Shown: positions 34,509 to 46,975, numbered from the stretch's first letter. The stretch: DNA of 64,000 nucleotides from Cristatella mucedo (GCA_009760855.2 WPIO01000048.1:2143001-2207000), one strand, 5' to 3'. Program-made: numbers and translations. The notes: generated by a model not told the origin, from the letters alone.

Positions 34509-36067
34509 CTTCGTGTTGTACATGAGCTTTGATTATGCAAAGATCGAGTGTACTAGTATCGTGACAATATAGGAACAGTGGCTTGTATTGTATCACCATC
34601 ATGGCCGATGCTTACATGGCATGCAAATTGGATATCGTAAATCATATGATGAAATGTCCTCTCAAGAATGGTCAGTGGATGCTGGATGACACGTATCAAT
34701 TGGCAATATCATGACGACATTACGATTTTTGGTATTAGACAGAAATTATGTACCGTTAATCGAAACCCACGAGTCGATATAAACACTGCCATAATCGGCC
34801 AATGCTGCTGTGTGAGCAAATATTCTAGCATATGCAACGAGAGTTTCTCAGATAGGCTGGCTCATCTCACGCCGGCTCACACCTATTGCACTAAGATTGG
34901 TTTTTAGGTGCTAAGTCGTGTTCAGGATTAGGTGGAACTGTGAAAGCTACAAAGTAAAACTGTTAAGCGTGTACACACTGCCTCTGTATGTCTGGTGGCA
35001 ACCATAGGCGTCCGTCATTAGTCTACGATCTTGTGTGCCAAACTGTGAAGGCAGGTTGGTGTTTCTGGATATTAGAAGTGATTAACGCACGATTTTAGCA
35101 CTTTGACAATCGATGCATGCCTTACTTAATAAGCTGTTAGACTCCGTTGGTTTACACAATCGCAGTACTCCTTGAGCTTACCTATTTTTCTTGTCGGTTA
35201 CTTTCTTGCTGCAAAGTGGTCTATGTGCAAGGCGACAGCAGCAGCAGTCATGGGCAGGCTTTTGCCAGGTTGTGACAGTGATTAAGGTTACTGACCACAC
35301 GCCAGAGAAAGAGACAGATGGATCTAGTTTATCTCTCATCATTCTTATACGATATCTGTGGATGCACTAAAACTAGCTCAGCAGTTTTAGTGTCACCATG
35401 AATGCCACTCATTAGCATTATATTCTGCAACTGTGTGGAAAAGGGAAGGGTACTATTTACCGATGTCTATGTGCAAGACGTTTTCCATGCAATGCTGGAC
35501 ATGCAGTCGGGCCAAGGATTATCTAGTTAAATGATGATGCCAATGCTAAGAAGTGAGGCCGCTGACTGGGAAGAACGGTCTGCCTTAAAGTTATCTCATA
35601 GCTCATAGGTTCTACTATTGCACTTGTAATCATGCTCTCAATGGCCGAAAACTTGGGTATGCAAAGACCCTGCTTGTGACATGTCTATTGTCATCGGCTT
35701 TCTGAATACAATTGTGACACGATATTATACAATAGGCTAGCAGTGGCCACCTTATTCTTAACTTGGCTGTTAGGTATCCTTCCACGATAACTGATAACTA
35801 GATCTTACCCTTACCTAAAGGAGAACCGATTTTTCCAATTCACGCCCAACTTGATTTTGTCTAGAGTGGTTTAAATAGTACGTTTTGCAAGTCACAGTAA
35901 ATTTTTCTATTATTTGGACTAGTTGCTTTATTATAAACGTAGCTAGGCTGCTAGGTCTGGTGGCGCCCGTAAACCTGACATACAGGTTTGGTGATTGCAT
36001 TTTGGAGGCTGAATCCTTCGGGTTGTGGTCGTACCCGTAGCTTTGTTGCGATTGCTGACAGCTTGGT
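34509..36067. other. 3' flank of ABCB8, nothing recognised
   Basis: Probably includes the 3' UTR at its left edge. No clear poly(A) signal, gene or transposon seen. Confidence 0.45.
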
Positions 36068-36145
36068 TATAAAAAAAATAATACATTTGTGTAGCACCTT
36101 CAGAGAACTCAGTTCATTTCTAGGCACTGTGCATGAAGCAATAGA
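36068..36145 (-). mobile_element. L2 3'-end fragment
   Basis: aataatacatttgtgtagca, then ccttcagagaactcagttca and taggcactgtgcatg: tail and stem-loop only. Confidence 0.55.
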
Positions 36146-36389
36146 CACGTTCACGTATCTAGGCATTCAAACAAATAGATCCCCTCAGCCGTCATATTGT
36201 AGTTCTTCCGAGGCTCCCTAGGGGAATGCTCGTAGGGGATCATTACATAGAATAGGCAGCCCATGCTCTTCACGGTGCGTCCATCACAGCTTCAGGCTGG
36301 GCTGCTGTTCTTCATTTACAAGTGGTGAGAGTTCAGCACTCCTGCATTTCTCACCGGAGCATAAGAAGGCAGGGTTAGCAAGACGTAAC

Positions 36390-36404
36390 AGGGGGGGGGG
36401 GGGT
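36390..36404 (+). repeat. G homopolymer (about 14 G)
   Basis: Uninterrupted G run after gacgtaaca, followed by tttatgc. Confidence 0.9.
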
Positions 36405-36644
36405 TTATGCTTAGAGGGTAGCCAAAAGAATGATTCATGTAGAAAATCGGGGTCGGTTGGTGAATCCTAGCACTGCCTAAAGCTAACGTACAGGGCATAG
36501 AGGTCAAAATGCAGCTGCCACCAGGACATACCAGTTAGGAAAGAAACCGTGAACCGAGGTTTTGTGGATTACCAACAAAACAGCTGGGCTACACGGACAG
36601 ATCTCACTGGGCAGCCACAAGCATGACTCCAAAGAATTCCCATC

Positions 36645-36737
36645 CCTTAGCAGCAAATGTAAAGCGCCTAGAGAGAGATTAAGTTCTCTGAGGGCGCTTG
36701 CTTTATCAAGTGCATTATTATTATTATTATTATTATG
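36645..36737 (+). mobile_element. Tail-only L2 insertion
   Basis: Begins agcaaatgtaaagcgcctag, has the full stem-loop (aaagcgcc / gggcgctt) and a perfect (ATT)n tail. No coding part. Confidence 0.75.
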
Positions 36738-38364
36738 GCTAAGCATTCACACGCGGACAATTTTGATGGACAAATGTTCATATACAAAACGGTAGCCAGT
36801 AAGGAGCAATCAACAGTGCTGGTGTAAAAGAAATGCACTTAAGTGGTTCGCTATGAGCTAAAGTAGCCTGACCTTATGCGCTGCACCAGGTCGTCTCTCA
36901 CCTGTTCTCCGTGCTTGGTAAGCCATTTCCTCATAGGAGCTCTTTGGGTAGAGCTCTTTCACGAAGGCACGACTTTGCAAGCGCATGTAACTGGGCTAGC
37001 TGCTCACGGAAAGCATAGCAATGTAACCAGGATGCGTACTATCAGGAAGAATATAAGACTAACATTGCAATCACGAGTTTTGAGTGTTCTATTGAAAGAC
37101 GAGCTCAGTGGCATCGCTTGCCTGTGCATCGTTGCTTGCCAACAGGCTATGGCTAGTGCCTATTGATCTGATTGATCTACAAATAAACCACCAGCTTGAT
37201 TCGAACTCCTGACCTAACCCTTAACATTGACCACGAGGCCACCGGAAGGACCCAAAGGTAATTGTATAGTCTTATTCACACAATTGACTCGTGCGAACTG
37301 AATGGGCCTAGTTGCAGCACGGTTCCGCGTTGCAGCGTTACCCTAAGAGTTGTGCTGGCCACTGCCAACTGACCCCAAAGAATAAAACAGCCAATTGTCG
37401 CCAAAAGGCCAAGCGGATCATTTAATTGCTCGAAAGCACCTGGTTATAATGGTGAATGTTTGAACAGTTGGTTGCTAGAAGGTATGAACAGCCAGGTACC
37501 AAAATATCATAACAGAATTCAACTTATGCATCTTGACGACATCTCATACCTATTGAAAACCTTGTTTTGCTGGTTTAAGTGAGGTATTTTGCTTTGGTTG
37601 CCTCTTGCTTTTTATTGTTTTTTCCTGAGCGAATGGTGGAAATCCGTCACGTGACTGCACGGTGATTGATGGCAGCATGATGTTCCGAGTCTGATGGTCA
37701 TAAAGCATCTTACTTGAAGAAGGATTGTCTGAAGAAGGCAAGCGATCATTAAGTTATATCTTTGCTTTGACCTGCTTGCACGACGTGTTTCTTTAAGATG
37801 GCTCTATGTGCATAATTACAGAAAAGCTTTACCCACTTACAGTGCTAGGCAGCCATACAGCAAGCAAGTTTTTTTGGCTGGTTTGATAAATCGCATTCGC
37901 ACGACGGGGTCATACTGAGAGAGGGACTTTACTGCACACCGTTATTCCTTCCAATTTCCTAGGCCTGTAGCTTAGTCCTCGTTTGAGTGTGGTATACTAT
38001 GCATGATAGAAGAGCTATGCTGGATGACCCTCCACCCTACTTTGTGAGACACTGTGACGTGTAGGTGTTATAGCGGCACGACCGAGTACTTTTTAGAAGG
38101 CTGAAGGCCAGATGCCTAGCTGCTTGGATGCCTTCTTATCTACTTTGTTTGTCGCATCCTGCCGATCAGCTGCCTGCATCGGTCGGCAGCACCTGATGCC
38201 GCCCGATGATAGGCGATTTTGCACCTGATGATGGGCGATTCTGCATGCGACAAAACGTCCTCGTGCTGAAAATGAACAGTTGGTCCCAGCAGACGCGAAC
38301 TTCGTCCCTCCTTCTTTACGGTCCACACTCTTACCACCAGCATTGGAGAGAACATTCTGCGACA
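36738..38364. other. Intergenic DNA, mostly unassigned
   Basis: Apart from the tRNA-like element at 37175-37262, nothing is recognised. Confidence 0.45.
37175..37262 (-). mobile_element. tRNA-like element
   Basis: Minus strand: ggtggcctcgtggtcaatgt (A-box like) and ggagttcgaatcaagctgg (B-box like). Probably a SINE head or tRNA pseudogene; the arms do not fold into a complete tRNA that I could confirm. Confidence 0.45.
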
Positions 38365-38702
38365 AGGGGTCACTTTGGGTGCACATGAACTGAAAGCGCG
38401 ATCGCCAGAAGACGTCAATTTAGTGCGAGAGACGGCGAGAAGACTAGATGCTGAAGAGCGAAAGGTTCGGAAGCACACTAGAGATTGGAGGGTGTCTGAT
38501 AGCGTCGCTGTAGATATGCTAAACGAACCAATCTTGAAGGTAATTTCTTGGAACTTGAGTGTGACACTGGGATTCCCATAGCTATTGGGTTGGTTTTTTG
38601 TCATCATTAAGCTTAGGAAAGTCGGTGACCATCCGTGTTTGAATGTCGCCGGTGCAGGCTGAAAGGTAATCAAACGAGTCGGATACTAAGCATGGTTAGA
38701 CG

Positions 38703-40177
38703 TGTAGCGCCCTGCTGGCTTTGGCTGAATTTTAGCGCGAACAAGAGCTGTTCGGCGGCGGGCTAGAGCCCCTTTGTCCTGGAGCAGTGAGCCAGAGAGG
38801 AGCGTCAGTGCGGTTAAAGAGGAAGCGCTTAGGAGCAGGCCAGGAAGCTCTGAGACGAGCGGCGGCGATTCGGCCTTTAGAATTGGTACGATACTCGCGG
38901 AAGCTGCTGATAGATGTTGGCTGGCCTGTCAACTCCCGCCTTCCCTCTTTCCAAGAAAGAATCGTCTGGAACCCATTCGCCATTCAAGCTGGACAGAGGG
39001 GACATTCCAGTGGCCTAGTGCCGGTATTAATTCCTCACCGTAATGGGCCATGGGGTCGGGTCCAATACCACTAAGCTCTTGCCCCATTGTCTCAGCCAAG
39101 TATTTAAGAGTCGAGCGACGCTCGCTCTGGGTATTTTGCCTCGTGTCTTTTGTCTTTGGTACGGCTCTGCGCCTCGACGCCGTCGGGCACTCGTTTCTCT
39201 GAAAGCGAGGGAGGAGGGCGGGCTGTCCGCCGACGATGGACGGAACAGGACGAGACAGCTCTAAGAGGATTCGGTGGAACTCCACCGAAAACGGTCGTAT
39301 CGCGCCCGGGCTGGCATTTTGTGTTCTTTCGTGTTTTGTGTGTTCGCGCTAGCACGTGGTCTCGGCATGGGGATTTGCCGGTGCGAGCTAGGCGTAGTTG
39401 GCGTCTGTGGAGCCCTAGTTCTCCGGGTAGGGTTTGGGCTCCGGTTCGCGCTTCAGTGCGGAGAAGTATTTCCTCCACAGGAGTGCTTGAGTTGGCGCGT
39501 GTGGAATATTCCTGTCGCACTGTTGGAAACCGGGTTCTAGTTCCCGGTCAGGGTTTAGACTCTGGTTCGGGCTCCGTCTATTCGGGTCGTTTCCCATTAT
39601 ACACGTAAGCAGCCCCAGTGTGAAGAAGTATTTCCTCCGCAGGAGTGCTTGTGTTGGCGTGTGTGGAGTATTCCGGTCGCACTGGTGGAAACCGAGTTCT
39701 AGTTCACCGGTCAGGGTTTAGACTCCGGTATGCGCTTCAGTGCGGAGGAGTATTCCCTCCGCAAGAGTGTTTAAGTTGGCGTGTTTGGGGTATTCCCTCG
39801 GCACAGGCAGGAACGGATTCCTAGTTCACCGGTTTAGGGTCCGGGTCGCGCTTAGTGTGGAGGAGTATTCCCTCCGCAAGAGTGTTGGTGTAGCTGAGAA
39901 CGTGCGAGGAGTGTGGAGATAAAGCTGAACTAGACAGCGACTTTGTGCGCTTGCGAATAAAGTTCAGTAAAATCCCCAATCTGTGTGTCTTGCTTCCAAT
40001 TCACGCCGCGGACTCACGACCCCATTTAGTAACGGTAGGCAGGTCAGCGCCAGAAACGCTCGTTTCGTGGCGGCCAGCTTATTGCGGGTAGGCGCGCACC
40101 GAACGGCATTAGGCGATAGGCTACGCCGCTAGGTAAGCGGCAGGTCAAGCTTACCCCGCCGAGCCTTCGGCGTTACA
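38703..40177 (+). mobile_element. Solo LTR (1475 bp) of an LTR retrotransposon
   Basis: Ends TGTAGCGCC and GGCGTTACA are inverted repeats with one mismatch; GACG at 38699-38702 and 40178-40181 is the 4-bp target duplication. A TATA-like tatttaag lies at 39098 and AATAAA near 39955, giving a plausible U3-R-U5 order on the + strand. It contains four diverged copies of a 116-160 bp repeat (gtgcggaggagtattccctc) from about 39457. Ty3/gypsy is favoured by the terminal TGT/ACA and short duplication; no internal domain is attached. Confidence 0.75.
39457..39910 (+). repeat. Tandem repeat inside the solo LTR
   Basis: Units start with gtgyggagragtatt at about 39457, 39619, 39740 and 39856. Each holds cctccrcargagtg, a ttggcgygtgtgg-like stretch and ctagttcaccggt. 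The last unit is partial. Confidence 0.85.
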
Positions 40178-40374
40178 GACGGGTAGGCAGAGCTGATTGT
40201 GTTTGGCGAGAGTTTCAACCAGCGGGGGTGTATAGATAGTGAAAAGATTAGGACCTATGACCAAATCATGACGTAGCCCATAATTTAAGCGCTTTCTAGA
40301 CGGCCGATAAACCGCCATGAACATCTGCATTTCAGCGGCGGGCCTCCTTCTCCTCATTCTCCTTATTATTCTCT

Positions 40375-41065
40375 ATACTCTTCGTCTGGGCTGATGTCAT
40401 CACCAAACACCATCTTGGCTTTCGTTTTTGTGGTCTACTTTTGCAGGGCGCGGCGCTGGGGCTCCGTCTCCGGCTAGCCGGCTTAGCAGGTCAGCCTCTG
40501 CACAGGCGGAAAGCAGGCGAAATTGATTGGGCAGACCAACGCTTGACGCCTAATCTGTTTTGCAGACATTGGTGGGCGGCTGGCGACTGAAGCCGAAGCG
40601 ATTTAGCAGGGCGCGACATTCGGCGGCATCCGGTGGCTTGGCGGAGCAGGCCGTGGAGCACTGAGCGCCGATGTGAACCGCTGGGGCTTCGCTTGGGAGT
40701 CAGTACCCTGACGTATCTGCCGCCTCGCGTTTTCCCATTAATTTCTACCCCCATTAAACCAAGCTAAACATATCCTTCGACTCTTCAAAGGCCTCATTCC
40801 ACATCCGACCCACTTAATATCCTTGCTGCCTTTCATCGAGGACATTCGCGTTTGGATGGTGATCAACACCCTGAAGCTTAGCGATGTAAACATCAACCTA
40901 ATAGTTATGGTCCAACCAAGTGTCACTCGAAAGTTGAAAGACCTCACCCTCAAGGTGGGTTCAGCCAGCATCACTCCAGTCACTTCGGCAAGTAATTTAG
41001 GCGTACAATCCCAAAACGACTTGTAATAAGATGAGCGCTGTCAAGTCCGCCTACTTTCCAGTCGA
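40375..41065 (+). mobile_element. L2 fragments with about 300 bp of foreign DNA inside
   Basis: GADVITKHHLGFRF (40390-40435) and PFIEDIRVWMVINTLKLSD, KVGSASITPVTSASNLGV (40825-41010) are consecutive parts of L2 RT. The GC-rich DNA between them (40441-40745) is not recognised. Confidence 0.6.
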
Positions 41066-41959
41066 AAGTAGCGTATATTTCGATAGCGTCTTGGCCGATA
41101 GCCGTTAGAGCGTGGCTACTTTAGTGGGTCCATCCTTAGCGGACCTTTCAGAAGAAATCGCATGATAGTCAATGTGATCCTTCCAATGGATTCGCTCTGA
41201 CGCAGTAATAGACTACACTGAAACTGTGCCCCGGGCGGGCGCACACAGTTCTGCTGACGTGTTTATTGGTATAGCTCGTATACAATTTCTGAGATGTTGT
41301 GGCAGCACGCCACACGCAAGCCACTTCGATGAATGGCTTATTTACAGCGAGTTCTTTAAAGCTAGCCGCTCCTGCGCATAGCACGATTTGGATTTACTAC
41401 ACAGCGAGGCGAGCACAGTTTCGACCCAATTTATTACAGTTGTACCCTCGAGTCAATTCGATTCCAACTGGGCTGCACGTAGGAAGTCTTTCAATTTTTT
41501 CACCTTTGCAACAAGAAACACGGCGGTGCGGTCTCGTCCTAGGGACGGATTTCCCTCTTTCAGACTGACTTTCGGTAATTCCAGACTTGTTTCCGGTCAA
41601 CGCAGGATCCGCCTGTGAGCGTGAAGTGTCGCTCGCCCAAGAGGAGTGGCCAGCAAAGGCAGTTGAGTCGGGCTGACCTCTGAGGCTTGGCGAGCCTCGC
41701 GAAGGCTCAGAGTCTGGCGCCTTCGGTGCTTCGTGCTCCCTCTGCGAGGATTGTAGGGCTTTGCCGCATGACGTACTGTGCAGCGCTCACCGTACGGCCG
41801 CACGCCAACCATTCGCTCATCGTCATTCGGCGCTTCCGGGGCCCAGCCCCCTAAAAAAATCACGAGGCGTCAGCTCAGCGCTTGTTGGCGACATGGCTTA
41901 CAAAGCATCGCTGCAGAGAGCCCCTTACATAACTGACTATAGAGGGCTTTACTCTTCTA
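41066..41959. other. Intergenic DNA, unassigned
   Basis: Moderately GC-rich; overlapping frames of 60-90 residues have no known motif. Confidence 0.45.
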
Positions 41960-42665
41960 ACAGGTGAAGGATGCTGTTGTGCGACCATCACTGTGTGCTC
42001 GGAACTTAGGTGTCGTCTTCGACAACTGCCTACATTTTGAAAGCTTTGTTAAGAAGACTGCTTCCACAGCTGGTCACCACCTCCGATCCGTATCTAAGAT
42101 TAGGAACTAGCTTTCCGCGATGGATTGCAACAAATTTAACTCGCTCCTTAGTCCTGTATTAGCGAAATTATTGTAATTCCCTTTTGACTACGCTGCCGAA
42201 AAAAGCCACTAGGCCACTGCAGCTAGCAATGAATATGGCTGCAAGGCTAGTTTTCAAATCGCAGAAGTTTGACCAGTGTCTCTAAAAGAGATAGGAGGGC
42301 TGCTGGTTAATTAACGGATACAGAGCAAAGTTCTTACGCTGACACTGCAGGTCTTAGACTATGGAACTCGCTTCCACAATTCTTACGCAATGACAACTAC
42401 TCTCCTGCTGCCGACTATGGCACATCATTTGCAGCCGCACTGAGCTGCTACTTCCATGTTACTTACTACCTCAACTGCTCTCCTTACTCTGCTAGGCGTC
42501 CCACTTTCTCTTTGTTGCGTGAGATGGAGTCTGTTGGCTACCGAAAGCCGCTTAGGCCGCGAGTTCGCTATACGAAACTCTCCTTCGTAACACCCACATA
42601 GTCGTTGTGGCTGTGTGGAGTTACAGACGGATATACACTATAATCTCTTTACGACGACGCCAATC
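41960..42665 (+). mobile_element. L2-like LINE family 2, 3' part
   Basis: VVRPSLCARNLGVVFDNCLH, VKKTASTAGHHLRSVSKI, then QVLDYGTRFHN and the same 3' UTR as at 2917-3393 (cacccacatagtc). Several stops and an internal deletion near 42330. Confidence 0.75.
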
Positions 42666-43012
42666 TTCTCGATAGGCGTTTGGTCCTTCGATTGCTCAGA
42701 CACTCTCTGTAGCAGCGCAAATTCGATACTTAGGGAATGCTCTCGACGTACCTGCTCCACCCTCAAGGCACACCGCAGCCGGAACCAAGGAGAACCGAGG
42801 GGTTTTTCTTAAATAAATAAATAGATTTCACTGATGACCTATTAGGCAATCAACCTTTAAACGGTATATTTGAGTGCCGTTTAAAAAAAGACTCCGAGAC
42901 TCGGATGCGCATCGTCTAGATTCAAAGGTTCAAAGGCCGCTCCGCGTCTGCAGTCAGTCGGCAAAGACTGGCAGGACTCTGCTTTTTCGATCGCGCCAGA
43001 CGCGCCGCTGAC

Positions 43013-43045
43013 CTGCACATATCTCGGTCAGCGAGATATGTGCAG
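43013..43045. repeat. Perfect 14-bp inverted repeat, 5-bp loop
   Basis: ctgcacatatctcg at 43013-43026 and cgagatatgtgcag at 43032-43045 around gtcag. No adjacent gene or transposon explains it. Confidence 0.9.
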
Positions 43046-43662
43046 ACAGACTTGAATATGCACCAGTGACCACGAGTCATTCGCTATGCGAGCTGTCGCA
43101 TGCAGACTGAATGCAGACTGCGTAAAAGGAAGGTTTTCCGGCTCATCCGCTGTCAGGATCTCGCAAATAGATTCGTGCCCTCATAACGTGACTTGCTCCT
43201 GCCATTGTATATAACACGATCTGCTCCTACTGTTGCATAAAGTGACCCGCTCTCTTGCAGAACACGACTGGGTCCCACTACTTCCTAGCGCGGGTCCGGC
43301 GGGTCATGGCTCCCGGTCAGCGCCTCGTAATGCTGTACATCATCTTCTTACCGTATACGCATTGTTTTCTTTCAATGACATTTACTTTAAATTAGGCACG
43401 TAAAGCATTAATTAAACTTCTTTTCTATTATGCGAGTCAAATGCACATTAATTTCACTGAAAAGGCGAGGCAAAAACACGATACCCAGGGTCCTCAAAAG
43501 TAGAAGCACTTGAGTTAAAATCGGGCCGACGTCGTATGAAGAAAAAGAACGAGGCAAAGTAGCGGAAAAACTCGCTCGCACTGCCCGGTGCTACTTGGTG
43601 CACAACACAGCTAACAAACGCCACGCGACGCAGTAAAAAAACTTGAGTACAATATCAGCTGG

Positions 43663-43663
<1 letters not shown>

Positions 43664-43699
<36 letters not shown>
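43664..43699 (+). repeat. (TA)18 microsatellite
   Basis: Perfect TA array between two atatcagct / attatcagct sequences. Confidence 0.97.
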
Positions 43700-43702
<3 letters not shown>

Positions 43703-44279
43703 TATCAGCTTTTTGCTTAGAAAGACATAGTTTTCTTCGTTCATTAAGATAGGGTTGGGAATTTTCGGTTGTCCGCTTAGTCCGTTTAAGCGGTTTCGCC
43801 CTACTTACTTTCTTGTGCGAATTTTAATGGCTATGTGAAACGCTTTACTAGATCAAGTGTCTTCAATAATCAAGGGATACGTTTGTTTTTTAAATACGCA
43901 TTGTAAAGACAAATGATATCTACCGTTGAAAGTAGCGTATGCTTACAAGTGTCGTCCATTTAACGCACAGTGCATTACGCTAAAACGATTCCATGCTGCT
44001 CATTACTTGAAACTAATATTCTTAAAATTTACAAAGGGAGGAGAAAGACCCCTGCAGTGTACCACGCAGGTTGCTGCCATAACTTTAAGTGCAGCATTTC
44101 AGAACAAATACGAGGTACATTACGTTTACTGGGGCAGCTAACAAATGCGCCGAAATACAAGAAATTGCGGATCCCCCAAAGTTGTATTGCCAAGCTATTC
44201 TAGAATACAATAGAAATATGTCTTATGATCCCTTCCACAAGCCTTCCAGCACATTACATTTTTTTCAACTCTTATGCTG

Positions 44280-44620
44280 TATTTATTGGTGACATCCGCA
44301 CATAGATGGCCACATATTTTCTCAAATTGAACGATGATAGAACCAACTCACAAGTCAGGGGAAAAGCTCGTGAGACTCAGAAATGGAAAAGCTTAACGTT
44401 CAAAATCGGCTCTACCAGCATATCGCCTGTAGCATCTGCCCGAACTCTAGTCGTCCTGTTCCAAAGTACCTAAACTACTACATCATCTTCATAGAAAAGT
44501 CTACTCATGTACAGCTTCGTTGCATTACAAATTCAGGCCTGCTTAGACAGTGATACTATATCTAAAACGGTCCACGTGCATTGGTGGCCCGATCCCACCT
44601 CGATCAATCAAGTCAGACTT
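44280..44620 (+). mobile_element. Diverged L2 fragment
   Basis: GDIRT-MATYFLKLNDDR-like and FKIGSTSISPVASAR-like stretches with many stops, ending around 44615. Confidence 0.6.
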
Positions 44621-44639
44621 TCTATTGGCTTAGCATGCG

Positions 44640-45560
44640 TAGCGATGTAGATGATTGATGCAAATCCTGCCGCTTTGGCAAGTTGTGCCAAAAAGGGGCC
44701 CAGGGTGAAACCTTGGTCACCTTGGTCACGTGCGGTTTTATCAGGCGGGCGCTCCATTGGGTTAATATAGCTGGCCCCTTTGACTGCCAACCACCATGGC
44801 AACAAGTCCGCATGTGTCTTGATGTATTACTTTGTGAAGTGGCATGAAGCTTACGCGATTCCTGACCGGGAGGTCACTACCGCAGCCAGTGTTGCATGCG
44901 ATTTCTTTTATCGTTTTAGCATGTCTGATGAGTTGAATTCCGACCAGGGCAGCAATTTTCTATCAGCTATATTTTCCGAGTGCTGCAAAGCTGTTGGGTA
45001 TCTATAAAAGACGGACTACGCCCTCACAGGTATAGTGGAGCGCTATAATCGTTCGCTGGCACAAGGTTTAGCATAATATTGCACTAGAAAGCAGACAGGA
45101 CGATCGGACTCGGTTTTTGCCGCCTTTTCCGATGGCATATCTTTTAGCACAACGTTATTATACATGCTTTACTCCTGCCAGATTGGTGCTGGGTATGGAA
45201 CGGAGGTTACCGGTAGATCTGCTGACAGGAATGCCACCATTTTCGTCTTTGAGCCTGTTACTGTACCAGAGTACGTCCAAGACGTGGGCGAACGCTTTTT
45301 CAAAAGAGGAGACTCTCAAAAGAGCAAGCGCTCGCGTTCATTTCGCTACGGAAATGTCCCTTCGTGGTTTTTGCACGATGTTAAGAAAAGAAGTAATGGA
45401 AACAAACAAGGCATCTGGACTGGAACAGCTCGTCGCTTATCGATTCTCGGATCGATTGTCGGGTCAAGGGTCAAGTTGGACACGTGCTCACAAAAGCCGA
45501 AAGTTGAGCCTGCCGATCTTGAAGAGCTGCATTATTTGTTTCACACAGCAGTTCATTAAA
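44640..45560 (+). pseudogene. Ty3/gypsy integrase remnant
   Basis: In order: a Cys-rich stretch with KSCRFGKLCQ, a GPFDC-type boundary, YFVKWHEAYAIPDRE, SDELNSDQGSNFLSAIFSE with the catalytic Asp, GIVERYNRSLAQ with the catalytic Glu, and FTPARLVLGMERRLPVDLLTG, all typical of gypsy integrases. A stop at about 45005 and several frameshifts break it. No LTR is found next to it; its relation to the solo LTR at 38703 is unknown. Confidence 0.8.
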
Positions 45561-46839
45561 TGATTAGAATTAGAATTCCGATTACTGAGCCTTCGGATAT
45601 TTCTTTGATTGGTAGTTTTGCTTACTGTTTGTTGTTGAGCATCATTTTCGAGGCGCCATAAAAGTCAACGTATCTGATTGAACTGGTAAGCTTGATTTCG
45701 GATTTACCTGTGATAGGTATGAAGGCGGAATTATTACTTATTGCAGTAACCTTTGAGGTGTTGCATTCTTGCCTGAATATGTGCTTAGCTAAGACGGAAG
45801 TCGACAGTCTTTTATCAATCGGAGATTTCATTGTCTATAGCAGCGATGTTGAATCGTGGATCTGGCGACCTTTCTTGCCAGCGGCTGGATTTTAGCTCTG
45901 AAAAAGTGATTTTAGTTTAACCATCAATCAAAATGGTTTGTCGATATTTTCAATGGGCTTTATGTGAGCCCATTCGATTTAGACGCGGGTTTCTTACTTT
46001 TTTAGTCTTAAAATGGTATGTTTGAGATTAAGCCCGGGTCAAAGGGCTCGCGTATCTTTATTTTTATTAGGATTACGAAATCATTGCTTTTACCGTGCTT
46101 GGATGCTTTAATTATTGATTGGAGTCCGGTTTTGAGTGACTCTTATGTATTTTTTGAAATTGTGATCGCGGGATATTTCTTTTAACTCACGCGTGATTAA
46201 GTCTTGATTGCAACAGCTTCGAGTCGATACAGGTTTTTTATGTTACATAGTTCTTTGTTTATCATTAATTACTAATCATTATTAACTATTAATCATTAAT
46301 TATTATCATCATTTGTTTATTATTATTTATTTTATGTTTATTATATTCGCGCTTGGGAAATTTCGTTATTGTCAAAACTAGTAATGTGTTTTCCATGGGC
46401 CAAAAAACCAGCAACAACAAAGCATGCTGCTCCACTCCGTGTTGAGCATGGAATTCGCACATCTTTGACATGATTCTTGCTGTCCCTTCGTAATATTGAA
46501 ACTGCGGTCATGCGCGAGATAGAAGAATTTGTTTTGGTCGTTTATTGCCTATATTGTCTTGCCAGAGAAATCATGCTAATTATTGAACCTCTAGCGTCAG
46601 TTCGGTGGCGGTGCTTTAGAGTCATCTCTCTCTCTCTCATCTTTAACGGACGACATTCGTCTAGAAACGAACTCTTCGTTGGTTTACAACAGGTTTACAT
46701 TTAGTCGAGCGTGCGATCGTAGTGAAACAGCACAAGTCCATGGCCAAGGTGAGTTTTATTTATAAGTACGATGCACATGGCCCAGACGAACTGTTAAACT
46801 TGGTAACTAAAATGGTCGATGTCAATTGACCTTTTTAAG
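45561..46839. other. A+T-rich intergenic DNA, unassigned
   Basis: Includes an ATTA/TTTATT-rich stretch at 46255-46345. It may be the rest of the gypsy element but no LTR ends are visible. Confidence 0.4.
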
Positions 46840-46975
46840 TATGTTATGCTTGCTTTTATTGAGTATGCTACCACTAACCATTCGATTATGCTTCCTTTGA
46901 AGCAAATTTAAAGTGCCTAGAAAGTGATTTGAGTTACCTGAGGGCACTACAAACAATTTGTTATTGTTATTATTC
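46840..46975 (+). mobile_element. L2 3' end only
   Basis: gctaccactaaccattcgat, then aaatttaaagtgcctagaaa and gagggcact with TTATT repeats: last 130 bp of family 1. Confidence 0.7.

Larger units (their letters stand above)
38365..40330 (-). mobile_element. Diverged L2 split by a solo LTR
   Basis: Two halves, 38365-38698 and 40182-40330. The minus strand gives SPTFLSLMMTKNQPNSYGNP, corresponding to the NFLKLNDDK region, and LNYGLRHDLVIGPNLFTIYT, corresponding to [18 protein letters not shown]. The LTR at 38703-40177 lies between them. Confidence 0.65.
42666..44279. other. Intergenic DNA, unassigned
   Basis: Holds the inverted repeat at 43013 and the TA array at 43664; otherwise nothing recognised. 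Confidence 0.45.

Noticed and set aside
39104..39608. Overlapping frames of 140-150 residues on both strands
   Set aside because: They lie inside the solo LTR leader and its tandem repeats.
39457..39910. CRISPR-like spaced repeat
   Set aside because: Units are long, diverged and contiguous, and lie inside an LTR in an animal genome.
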